Assembly (NCBI GenBank): GCA_947631185.1
Contig: CANRKJ010000015.1
Span: forward strand, 1-48,373
DNA length: 48,373 bases
Direction: 5' to 3'
DNA from: an uncultured Clostridia bacterium
GTDB lineage: Bacteria; Bacillota; Clostridia; TANB77; CAG-508
Below, one piece after another: positions 25,380 through 33,594 of the stretch. The notes under the pieces were generated by a model. The model had not been told where the DNA came from, did no database searches, and saw nothing but the letters and a program-made list of their open reading frames with translations. Position numbers and translations under genes: made by a program. Numbering within the stretch: position 1 is the first letter of the stretch; every line of letters begins with the position of its first letter.

Positions 25380-27497
25380 CTGAAAAAAACAAATGAAACA
25401 GAAAAAACTAATTTTAGATTTAATATACTAACAACATTTACGTATTTAATTGGAATTGTAATTTTAATACAATTATTTAATATTCAAATAGTAAAAGGAA
25501 GTGAATATCGTGAAACTTCTAATACTAAACTAACTAGAGAATCAAGAATAGAAGCAGTTAGAGGAAATATTTTAGATTCTTCAGGAAATGTTTTAGTTTC
25601 CACTGATATGACATTTTCATTAGAGATGTATAAAACAAAAGTAGAAGATAAGGTGCTTAATTCTTCAATTTCACTTATGACTAAAATATTAACTCAAAAT
25701 GGTGATTCTTATAATGATAATTTTCCAATAAGTATAAATCCATTTCAGTTTAATTTTGGATCAGATGAAGAAATACTTGAGTGGAAGAAAAAGTTTGATT
25801 TACCTGAAACAGCATCTGCTCAAGAATCATTTTATTTGTTAAGAGATAAATATAAGATAGAAAGTGAAGATGTTGAAGAGATTAGAAGAATATTAGGAAT
25901 AAGATATGAAATATCAACAAAAGGTTATTCTGCTACAAAATCAATACAAATAGCTAAAGAAATTTCAAGAAATAGTGCAGTTCAACTTCAGGAAAATGGA
26001 GCAAATCTTACAGGAGTAAATGTTGTAGTTGAACCAATTAGGGTTTATCATACAGGAAATCTTGCATCACATATAATAGGATATATGGGAAAAATTTCTG
26101 AAAATAATAAAGAAGATTTTGCTAAATTAGGTGATGATTATGAATATGAAAATGATGATAAAGTTGGACAAACAGGAATAGAAAATGTATTTGAACAATA
26201 TCTTCGAGGAACAGATGGTATTAAACAGATAGATATGGATGTTGATGGAGCAATTACAGGAGAATATACTTCAAAAGAAGCAATAGGGGGTTCAAATATA
26301 GTTTTAACAATAGATGCAAATTTACAAAGAGTTACAGAAAATGCATTAGCAGCAAATATTGAAAAAATAAGAAATGCAGGATTCCCAAATAGTGAACCTA
26401 GAGATGTAAAAGGAGGAGTAGCTGTTGTAACTAATGTAAAAACAGGAGAAATATTATCAATGGCAAGTCTTCCAGAGTATGATCCATCAGATTTTTATAA
26501 TGGAATTTCATCAGAAAAACTAGCTGAATATAATGAAAATGGAGCATGGATTAATAAGGCTATACAAAGTGTATATGCTCCTGGTTCTACATTTAAAATG
26601 GTAACAGCTATTGCAGGTTTACAAGAAGGACAAATTACAACTACAGAACAGATAAATGATACAGGAATTTATCCTAGGGCTCATCAACCACATTGTTGGT
26701 ATTATGATTCATATCATACAGGTCATGGATATATAAATGTATCTACAGCAATCCAAAAATCATGTAATTACTTCTTTTATGAAGTTGGATATAGAATAGG
26801 AATAGATAATTTAGATAGATATGCAAAATTTTTCGGACTAGGATCTAAAACAGGGGTAGAACTTACATCAGAAAAATCTGGCGTACTTGCCAGCAGAGAA
26901 ATCACAGATGAAAAAGGACAATCTTGGACTGTAGGAGATACAATAGTTGCATCCATAGGTCAAGGATATAATAGTTTCACACCAGTACAAATGGCAAAAT
27001 ATATTTCAATACTAGTAAATGGTGGTCATCAGATTGATCTTACGTTAATAAAAAGTGTTGTTCAATCAAATGGAACTCAAGTTTCAAAATCTACAATAGA
27101 AGAATTTGTTAATAAAAAACTAGGCATTAATAATGAGGAAACAAACGAAGATATTCAACTAAATCCAGATGCAGTAAAAGCAGTATTAGATGGAATGTTA
27201 TCTGTTACTGATGATACTGGAGGAACTGCATATTCTATATTTAAAGATTTTAATATAGAAGTTGGTGGAAAGACAGGTTCAGCAGAAACTTCGTCATCAG
27301 ATGTAAACGCATGGTTTGTTGGATTTGCACCTTTTAATGATCCAGAAATTGCAGTAGTGGTTTTAGTTGAAAACGGTGGACATGGATACTATACAGCTGA
27401 AGTGGTAAGGGAAATCATTGCAGAGTACTTTGGAATGAATGTTGAACAAATTACTGAAGATATGTCTACTTCTTCTGAAATGGAATCTTTTAGATAA
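25380..27497 (+). CDS. mrdA: Penicillin-binding protein 2 (class B transpeptidase), CTG start
   Basis: Elongasome DD-transpeptidase. From the CTG at 25380 the protein has 705 residues: cytoplasmic KKTNETEKTNFRF, a transmembrane helix at ~17-37, the dimerisation domain (RGNILDSSGNVL) and the transpeptidase domain. The active-site motifs are intact: STFK (Ser403), SCN (461-463) and KTGS (from Lys631). The start is well supported: AGGAGGTGA (25365-25373) is six bases ahead, and a stop codon lies in frame at 25371. The next in-frame ATG is at 25608 and would delete the membrane anchor and domain start. A CTG start is rare and may limit the amount made. Confidence 0.92.
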   Translation: MKKTNETEKTNFRFNILTTFTYLIGIVILIQLFNIQIVKGSEYRETSNTKLTRESRIEAVRGNILDSSGNVLVSTDMTFSLEMYKTKVEDKVLNSSISLMTKILTQNGDSYNDNFPISINPFQFNFGSDEEILEWKKKFDLPETASAQESFYLLRDKYKIESEDVEEIRRILGIRYEISTKGYSATKSIQIAKEISRNSAVQLQENGANLTGVNVVVEPIRVYHTGNLASHIIGYMGKISENNKEDFAKLGDDYEYENDDKVGQTGIENVFEQYLRGTDGIKQIDMDVDGAITGEYTSKEAIGGSNIVLTIDANLQRVTENALAANIEKIRNAGFPNSEPRDVKGGVAVVTNVKTGEILSMASLPEYDPSDFYNGISSEKLAEYNENGAWINKAIQSVYAPGSTFKMVTAIAGLQEGQITTTEQINDTGIYPRAHQPHCWYYDSYHTGHGYINVSTAIQKSCNYFFYEVGYRIGIDNLDRYAKFFGLGSKTGVELTSEKSGVLASREITDEKGQSWTVGDTIVASIGQGYNSFTPVQMAKYISILVNGGHQIDLTLIKSVVQSNGTQVSKSTIEEFVNKKLGINNEETNEDIQLNPDAVKAVLDGMLSVTDDTGGTAYSIFKDFNIEVGGKTGSAETSSSDVNAWFVGFAPFNDPEIAVVVLVENGGHGYYTAEVVREIIAEYFGMNVEQITEDMSTSSEMESFR

Positions 27498-27515
27498 AAG
27501 AAGGAGGAAAGCAAA

Positions 27516-28121
27516 ATGTTAAACAACATTAAGATTAGTCAAACTCTTAATGAAATAGTATTGAACATAAATGTTGTGGCAAGTTTACCAGAGATACTAG
27601 AAGAGCTTGATTCAAAATTACCAAAGCTAAAAAGTTTTTATAAAACTTCAAAATTACCAATGAAAATTACAGGTAAATTATTCACAGAAAATGAAATGGA
27701 AAAAATTACAGATAAAATAAACTCAGAAATAGAAGTTTTAATAAAATATGATGATCCTTCAGATTTATTGGGATTACATGCGATTAAAAAAACATTTGAA
27801 ACAGATACAGAAATTTCAGAAACGAAATACATTCAAAATTCAATCAGGTCTGGTCAAAAAGAAGAGTATTCTGGAAGTTTAGTTATTATGGGAGATGTTA
27901 ATTTTGGTGCAGAAGTTGTAGCAGGTGGAAATATAGCAATTTTAGGTACTCTTAGAGGAGTAGCACATGCAGGTGCAAATGGAAATATAAAAGCTATAGT
28001 TTCAGCAAGTTGTATGGATGTTACTCAAGTTAGAATAGGAAATCTTGTAAAAGAGATAGGAGAAAAGATTGATAAAACATCTATCTGTGAAATAGAAAGT
28101 GGAAAAATAGTAATTAAATAA
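27516..28121 (+). CDS. minC: Septum-site determining protein MinC
   Basis: A 201-residue FtsZ inhibitor. The N-terminal domain (~1-100) is followed by the C-terminal beta-helix domain, with the family signature RSGQ...GSLVIMGDVNFGAEVVAGGNIAILG and LRGVAHAGANGN. GGAGG lies eight bases before the ATG, and PBP2 ends 18 bases upstream. MinC normally needs MinD; minD and minE usually follow in Clostridia, but here a terminator and minus-strand genes come next, so they must be elsewhere. Confidence 0.93.
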   Translation: MLNNIKISQTLNEIVLNINVVASLPEILEELDSKLPKLKSFYKTSKLPMKITGKLFTENEMEKITDKINSEIEVLIKYDDPSDLLGLHAIKKTFETDTEISETKYIQNSIRSGQKEEYSGSLVIMGDVNFGAEVVAGGNIAILGTLRGVAHAGANGNIKAIVSASCMDVTQVRIGNLVKEIGEKIDKTSICEIESGKIVIK

Positions 28122-28130
28122 AAAGTAAAA

Positions 28131-28170
28131 AAAGATGAAGTGAAATTGAAAATACTTCATCTTTTATTTT
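28131..28170 (+). terminator. Terminator of the mre-min operon
   Basis: AAAGATGAAGT pairs with ACTTCATCTTT around a 12-base loop, followed by a T-rich run. It overlaps the end of the convergent 55-residue gene. Confidence 0.85.
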
Positions 28171-28331
28171 ATTAATAAAATCAAAATAATTATTAAAATG
28201 TAATCATCACTTTTTTCTATAATTAGAAATAGAATAATAGATAATATAAGTAAATTATCTTTAGAAATACCCATTTGTTCAAATTGTTGTAATATACTGG
28301 AAGAAATATTTTCCAAATTTAAGTTTTCCAT
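28164..28331 (-). CDS. Small membrane protein (55 aa)
   Basis: An ORF below the usual size cut-off but with a perfect AGGAGG four bases before the ATG at 28331. It encodes an N-terminal helix (ENLNLENISSSILQQFEQMG) and two hydrophobic stretches (LLILSIILFLIIEKS and YILIIILILLIK), so it is probably a membrane hairpin. It follows the 112-residue gene by 31 bases on the same strand and is probably co-transcribed. No family recognised. Confidence 0.65.
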   Translation of the reverse strand: MENLNLENISSSILQQFEQMGISKDNLLILSIILFLIIEKSDDYILIIILILLIK

Positions 28332-28362
28332 TATACCTCCTAATATAATTTATGTTTCTTCC

Positions 28363-28701
28363 CTATTGAATCGAATCATTATTCAATATATCTAATATAC
28401 TAAGAATATTTACAATTTTTATGTATTCATCTATTTTTTTTTGCTTTTCAGAACTGAGAAACGGTTTAAGGGCTTGAAGAAGAGAACTTCTTGGATTTTT
28501 TGAATTATTTAAGTTATCAGCAATTTTTTTAAATTTTAGAATAGTATTTATATCAATATTTATACCATTTTTTTCGGAATCATTTTTATCATTATTTTCA
28601 TTTTTTATATTATTATCAATATAATCTTCTAATTTAATATCTTTTTCTTTTAATATATCTGAGAATTTATTTATAACATTAGATATATCGTTCTCTTCCA
28701 T
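28363..28701 (-). CDS. Unknown acidic helical protein (112 aa)
   Basis: Starts at the ATG at 28701, preceded by GGTGGTGA; the 12 codons before it read palindrome repeat and are not coding. It has an N-terminal helix (SNVINKFSDILKEKDIKLEDYI), a charged Asn/Asp/Lys linker (~28-50), and a C-terminal helical region (INTILKFKKIADNL...PRSSLLQALKPFLSSEKQKKIDEYIKIVNILSILDIL). I have the impression of a small helical family common in spore-forming Clostridia but cannot name it. It lies between the 44- and 55-residue genes on the same strand. Confidence 0.7.
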   Translation of the reverse strand: MEENDISNVINKFSDILKEKDIKLEDYIDNNIKNENNDKNDSEKNGINIDINTILKFKKIADNLNNSKNPRSSLLQALKPFLSSEKQKKIDEYIKIVNILSILDILNNDSIQ

Positions 28702-28724
28702 AGTATCACCACCTATATTTTTTT

Positions 28725-29490
28725 TGCGGGCGCCCAATGAGCGCCCCTACATTTCAATTATAAATTATCAGCTTAATATAATATTTTTATTTTCACACTG
28801 TATGGTCGTTAATCGAACGCCCGCATAAAATTTGTACATCAAAATACAAAACCCATGTTGATTCTGTATGGGCGTTAATCGGACGCTCGCATAAATTTAT
28901 ACATCAAAATACAAAATTTATGTTCATTCTGTAGGGGCGCTCATTGGGCGCCCGCATAAATATATACATCAAAACACAAAACCCATGTTGATTCTGTATG
29001 GGCGTTAATCAAACGCCTGCATAAATTTATACATCAAAACACAAAATTTATGTTCATTCTGTAGGGGCGCTCATTGGGCGCCCGCATAAAATTTATACAT
29101 CAAAATACAAAATTTATGTTCATTCTGTATGGGCATTCATCGGACGCCCGCATAAATTTATACATCAAAATACAAAATTTATGTTGATTCTGTAGGGGCG
29201 CTCATTGGGCGCCCGCATAAAATTTATACATCAAAATACAAAATTTATGTTCATTCTGTATGGGCATTCATCGGACGCCCGCATAAAATTTGTACATCAA
29301 AATACAAAACCCATGTTCATTCTGTATGGGCATTCATCGGACGCCCGCATAAATTTATACATCAAAATACAAAATTTATGTTCATTCTGTATGGGCGTTA
29401 ATCAAACGCTCGCATAAATTTATAAATCAAAATACAAAATTTATATTCGTTCTGTAGGGGCGCTCATTGGGCGCCCGCTTGAATTTTAAA
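28725..29490. repeat. Palindrome array 4, eleven 65-bp units
   Basis: Eleven same-orientation palindromes from about 28801 to 29480, each followed by CGCATAAATTTATACATCAA and ATACAAAATTTATGTTCATT (with small changes), period 64-66 bases. Units alternate mainly between GGGGCGCTCATTGGGCGCCC and TGGGCGTTAATCGGACGC or TGGGCATTCATCGGACGC types. One opposite-orientation copy sits at 28730-28750, another half-copy at 29575-29588. Many arm changes keep pairing (GGGCGTT with AACGCCC). The conserved spacer excludes CRISPR. Confidence 0.88.
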
Positions 29491-29583
29491 ATCATAAATC
29501 GTACATATGAAAATGCGATTTACAAAATAAATTCGTAAAACAGATTATATGAAAAAATTTTTTCTTGTGCCTGGTGAGCGCCC

Positions 29584-29718
29584 CTACGTTTTATTATTGT
29601 TATTATTATTATTATTGTTATTTAAAATTTGTTGAGCTATTTTTAAATTTTTTTCAAGCTCAGCTTTATCCATTTTCGCAAGCTTAGCTAACATTTGATT
29701 TAAATCTAAATTATCCAT
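29584..29718 (-). CDS. Small Asn-tailed protein (44 aa)
   Basis: ATG at 29718, four bases after GGAGGA. It encodes one amphipathic helical unit (MDNLDLNQMLAKLAKMDKAE, then LEKNLKIAQQILN) followed by ten consecutive Asn, Lys-Thr and a TAG. The last codons and stop lie in a palindrome half-copy (CGCCCCTACG on the plus strand), so the repeat has replaced or set the C-terminus. Likely first of three small genes on this strand (with 28363 and 28164), though array 4 lies between. Function unknown. Confidence 0.6.
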   Translation of the reverse strand: MDNLDLNQMLAKLAKMDKAELEKNLKIAQQILNNNNNNNNNNKT

Positions 29719-30278
29719 TATAATCCTCCTCTGACGTAAATTATAATTGGTAATGTATTCCTACGGTTGAAGTCATTTGATTAAATTTTATAGTATTTTC
29801 TTTTTACCTACAATATAATATGCAAGATAATAAAATTAAATGAATGATGAATACAAAAAAACAAATTAAAAAATATCTTATTTATTGATTTCCCTAATAA
29901 AATTTTAAAAATAAAAACAAATAAACATAAAAACTAAACTCAATTTTAAAAAGCCTACCTAATTAGACAAAAAAAGACACGAAAGTATTGGAAAAATAAG
30001 AAAAAATATACAAAAAGGGTTGAAAAAGTTTACATAAGGGTTTATAATAGAATTGTATGGTATGTTTTAAAAAAGTATTATTAGATTTATAAAAATGTAA
30101 TGAAAACTTTATATAAAAGAAATATATTTTCATACTACGAAAATCCGTAATTTTTTTTAAAAAAATAATCCATATAATCCCTGATTTTAAATACTTTTAG
30201 CTCTTGACTAATATAAAAAAGGCTTTAAAATATATATTAAAGACTTTTAGTATTTTGAAAGGGAGGCAATAACGAAAG
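29719..30278 (+). promoter_or_regulatory. Intergenic region with promoter of the surface-protein operon
   Basis: 560 bases without a gene. TTGAAA (30020-30025), 17 bp, TATAAT (30043-30048) gives a good sigma-A promoter and a ~220-base leader. The leader holds no riboswitch fold that I recognise. GGGAGG (30261-30266) is 12 bases from the ATG, a long spacing. Confidence 0.6.
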
Positions 30279-33200
30279 ATGAACATCATCAAGAAGGTGA
30301 TTGCAATATTCTCGATATTCGTTATAACATTTACAGATTTTGCATTTTTAAGTAAAGCATATGCAACGACTCTTCTAGAATCAATATTTTCCAATGTTGA
30401 CTATGATGCAGAAAAAAATATTGAGTTTGATGCATATTTTGAAGATGCCGAGAAGAACAAATCTTATTCGGTTTTTAGTGATGTAAATGGGGATGATGTT
30501 AATCTTAATGTTAATTTGACTATTCAGAACTCTGGATATTTAAAAGATTCCATAATAGAAATAGTTTCAAAAGATGATTCAGAGTTAAATTTCAAGGTTA
30601 ATGGAAAAATTGAAGAATCAGATTTTGTTAAGAGTTTTGAAAATAATAAAATTATTTTAAAACAAATAAATAAAAACTGTGGAGTAAATTTTCAAATACC
30701 TCTTACATATGTTCAAGAAGAATATATTTCGCTAGATAAAATTAGTAAAGATTTTGTAGTTAAAATTACTGGAACATACGTAAATAGCATGGCAGAAGAA
30801 AAAAATGTTAGTAAAGAGGTTTTATTAAATTTAACTTGGACCGATAAAAGAGAAATAAGTTTGGAAAGTGAAGTAAAAAAATATATTTCATATTCAGAAA
30901 ATGATGAAAATGGAATAATATTACAACAACTTATTAAAGTAGATTCAAAACAAAACAAATCTGGAGCAGTAAAGTCTACAAAATTAGAAATTCAAATACC
31001 CAAAATAGAAGGAGCTGAAACAGTTATAACAGATGTTATCGCAAATTCTACTTTAGGAACTGATGGAAAAGAATTAGAAGATGTAGATTTTACAGATGAA
31101 AATTGGAATTATGAAAATGATATTTTAACAATATATAAAGAAAACAAATTACAACTAGTAGAAGAATCAAATATAAATGAAACTGATACATTAAAGTCAG
31201 AAAATAATTTAGAAAAAGCTGAAAAATATTTTAGTGTGTCAGGAATAGATGAATATTTAATTACATATAAAATCAAAAATGTAAATAATATAAATCAAAA
31301 TATAACATCAAAAGTAAAAGCTGAAGTTACTACTTTTGGAATAGAAGATATAAAAAATTATAAAGAAGAAACTTTTATATACAACTTAACAGAAGAAATT
31401 AATCAAATAGTTTCTTATGAAATAAAAAACAAAGCTGAGTCTATTTCAAAAGGTTATACATATTACAATATAGAAAATGAAAATAGTTTATATGAAATTG
31501 AGTATAATACGAAAGCAATTCTAAATATATCTAATAAAGATATAGTAGATGAAATATATATAAAAGATATATCTAATAACTATATAGACAAAGAAAACAT
31601 GCAACATGAACTTACAGATATATATTATAAAGAAGTTTCAATATCAAAAAAGGTTTTTGATGATATTTTAGGTAAAAATGGATTTATAGAAATCCAAAGG
31701 CAAGATGGTTCAATTATAGCAAAAATTACTAAAATCATGGAACTAGATGAAAATGGAAACTATATATTCAAATTTGATGAATATTCAATAGATAAAATAA
31801 ATATTAAAACTAGTAAACCAATTAAAAATGGAAACTTATTATTAAATATAGTAAGAGTTCAAAAAGGTACTAATTATGATAAAAGCCAATTCTCAAATTT
31901 TGATTATATTGCACTTAATTCAGAAGCTACTGCAAAATATTCTAATAAAGAAGAAATATCGCAATTAGGCACAGAACAAATTTTAATAAAGCTAGAAGAT
32001 ACTAAAACAAAAGCAAATTTGGAATTAAGTAAAAAAACAGTTTCAACTCAAACTTTAACAAATGCCCAAATAAAAATAAAACTTAATAACCAAAAAATAG
32101 AATCAGATATATATGGACATTCAAAATTTGAAATATTATTCCCAGAAAATATAGAAGAATTTGAACTTACAGACTTAAATATTATATATGGTGAGGGATT
32201 AAATATAGCTAGTTTTGAAACTATAAAAAATGAACAAGGTAGAATTTTATTAAGAATTATATTAGATGGAAAACAATCAAATATTAGTTCAGGAACAATT
32301 ACATCAGGAACAAATTTGGTAATAAATTCTAAAATAAAAGCAAAAAATAACCCAACTCTTCAAAAAGAATCAATAGAACTTACTTTTGAAAATTCTGAAT
32401 CAACAAATTATGAAAATAATGCAAAAGATGTTCAGAAAATTCAATATGTTTTTAATGAAGAAGAGGATAATATAAATAATATTGAACAAGAAGATAGTAC
32501 AGAAAATTTAATAATTAAAACAAAATCAGTACAAGCAAAAAAGATATATGCAAAATCAGAAAAAGTATTAAATACAGGTCAAATTTCTGGATGTATATGG
32601 CTAGATGAAAACAAAAACGGAATTAGAGAATCCACAGAAAAGCCAAAAAAATCTAATAAAGTTTTTCTAGTAGATTCAGATACAAAACAAATTAAACAAG
32701 AGCAAACAACAGATTCAGATGGAAGATATACATTTAAGGAATTAGAGTCAGGTAATTATTTCATTGTATTTGAATACGATGAATCAAAATATAAATTATC
32801 TAAATATCAAGCCGATAATGCTACAATAGCAAATAATTCTGATGTTATTACAACATCTATAAATAAAAAAGGTAAAACATCAAATGTTGCAATAACAGAT
32901 GCAATTGTAGTAGATGGTAAAGAAATTGTAAATATAGATATGGGCTTAGAAAAAGCTGAAATATTTGATTTAGAACTTACAAATACAATAGATAAAATTA
33001 CAATAAAAGGAAAATTTAATACCAGAACAATTGAATATGATAATTCAAAACTTGCAAAAGTTGAGATATTAGATAAAAAACTTTCATCATCTAAAGTATA
33101 TATTCATTATAAAATTAAAATTACAAATAAAGGAGATGTTGAAGGTTATGCTAAAAGAATTGTTGATTATATACCAGAAGATTTAATTTTTGAAAAAGAA

Positions 33201-33593
33201 TTAAATCCAAAGTGGTATAAAGGATCAGATAATAATCTTTACTCAACAGCTTTTGCCAAAAAAACTATTGAAAAAGGCAAAAGTGAAGAAATAGATTTAG
33301 TACTAACAAAGGAAATGACAGAAGAAAATACCGGTCTTGTTAATAATATTGCTGAGATATCAGAAGATTACAATATTTTTGGACTTTCAGATATTAACTC
33401 AAAGCCTGGAAATAAAGTTCAAACTGAGAATGATTACAGTTCAGCTGATGTTATAATAACAGTTAAAACTGGTAGAATATTTATATATACTTCAGTAACA
33501 TTTACTACTTTGTTACTTGGAGGAATTCTAGTATTTATAATAGTTAATAATATTAAATTTAAATTAAGAAAAAGAAAGGATGGTGCAATTTAG
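30279..33593 (+). CDS. SdrD B-like surface protein with C-terminal anchor (1104 aa)
   Basis: A large exported protein. A signal peptide (NIIKKVIAIFSIFVITFTDF, cleavage near AYA-TT) is followed by ~700 residues of beta-rich repeat-like sequence. An SdrD_B-type domain (~766-885: GQISGCIWLDENKNGIRES..TDSDGRYTFKELESGNY) and a DUF11-like segment (~910-1050: YIHYKIKITNKGDVEGYA..VDYIPEDL) come next. The end is TVKTG (~1061), a membrane helix and a basic tail (KLRKRKDG). TVKTG resembles the non-LPXTG sorting motifs of Clostridia such as NVQTG, but it is close to the helix, so a simple membrane anchor is also possible. The next gene starts one base after its stop, so the two are probably made together. 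Confidence 0.85.
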   Translation: MNIIKKVIAIFSIFVITFTDFAFLSKAYATTLLESIFSNVDYDAEKNIEFDAYFEDAEKNKSYSVFSDVNGDDVNLNVNLTIQNSGYLKDSIIEIVSKDDSELNFKVNGKIEESDFVKSFENNKIILKQINKNCGVNFQIPLTYVQEEYISLDKISKDFVVKITGTYVNSMAEEKNVSKEVLLNLTWTDKREISLESEVKKYISYSENDENGIILQQLIKVDSKQNKSGAVKSTKLEIQIPKIEGAETVITDVIANSTLGTDGKELEDVDFTDENWNYENDILTIYKENKLQLVEESNINETDTLKSENNLEKAEKYFSVSGIDEYLITYKIKNVNNINQNITSKVKAEVTTFGIEDIKNYKEETFIYNLTEEINQIVSYEIKNKAESISKGYTYYNIENENSLYEIEYNTKAILNISNKDIVDEIYIKDISNNYIDKENMQHELTDIYYKEVSISKKVFDDILGKNGFIEIQRQDGSIIAKITKIMELDENGNYIFKFDEYSIDKINIKTSKPIKNGNLLLNIVRVQKGTNYDKSQFSNFDYIALNSEATAKYSNKEEISQLGTEQILIKLEDTKTKANLELSKKTVSTQTLTNAQIKIKLNNQKIESDIYGHSKFEILFPENIEEFELTDLNIIYGEGLNIASFETIKNEQGRILLRIILDGKQSNISSGTITSGTNLVINSKIKAKNNPTLQKESIELTFENSESTNYENNAKDVQKIQYVFNEEEDNINNIEQEDSTENLIIKTKSVQAKKIYAKSEKVLNTGQISGCIWLDENKNGIRESTEKPKKSNKVFLVDSDTKQIKQEQTTDSDGRYTFKELESGNYFIVFEYDESKYKLSKYQADNATIANNSDVITTSINKKGKTSNVAITDAIVVDGKEIVNIDMGLEKAEIFDLELTNTIDKITIKGKFNTRTIEYDNSKLAKVEILDKKLSSSKVYIHYKIKITNKGDVEGYAKRIVDYIPEDLIFEKELNPKWYKGSDNNLYSTAFAKKTIEKGKSEEIDLVLTKEMTEENTGLVNNIAEISEDYNIFGLSDINSKPGNKVQTENDYSSADVIITVKTGRIFIYTSVTFTTLLLGGILVFIIVNNIKFKLRKRKDGAI

Positions 33594-33594
33594 A

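Noticed and set aside
25608..27497. PBP2 starting at ATG 25608
   Set aside because: It would remove the membrane helix and lacks a ribosome site; CTG 25380 has a perfect one.
29205..29417. 70-codon ORF with repeated SSDARIKF peptide
   Set aside because: It is only a translation of the 65-bp palindrome array; no ribosome site.
28790..29490. CRISPR array
   Set aside because: Regular 65-bp period, but both palindrome and the ~42-base spacer are conserved; CRISPR spacers are unique. No cas genes.
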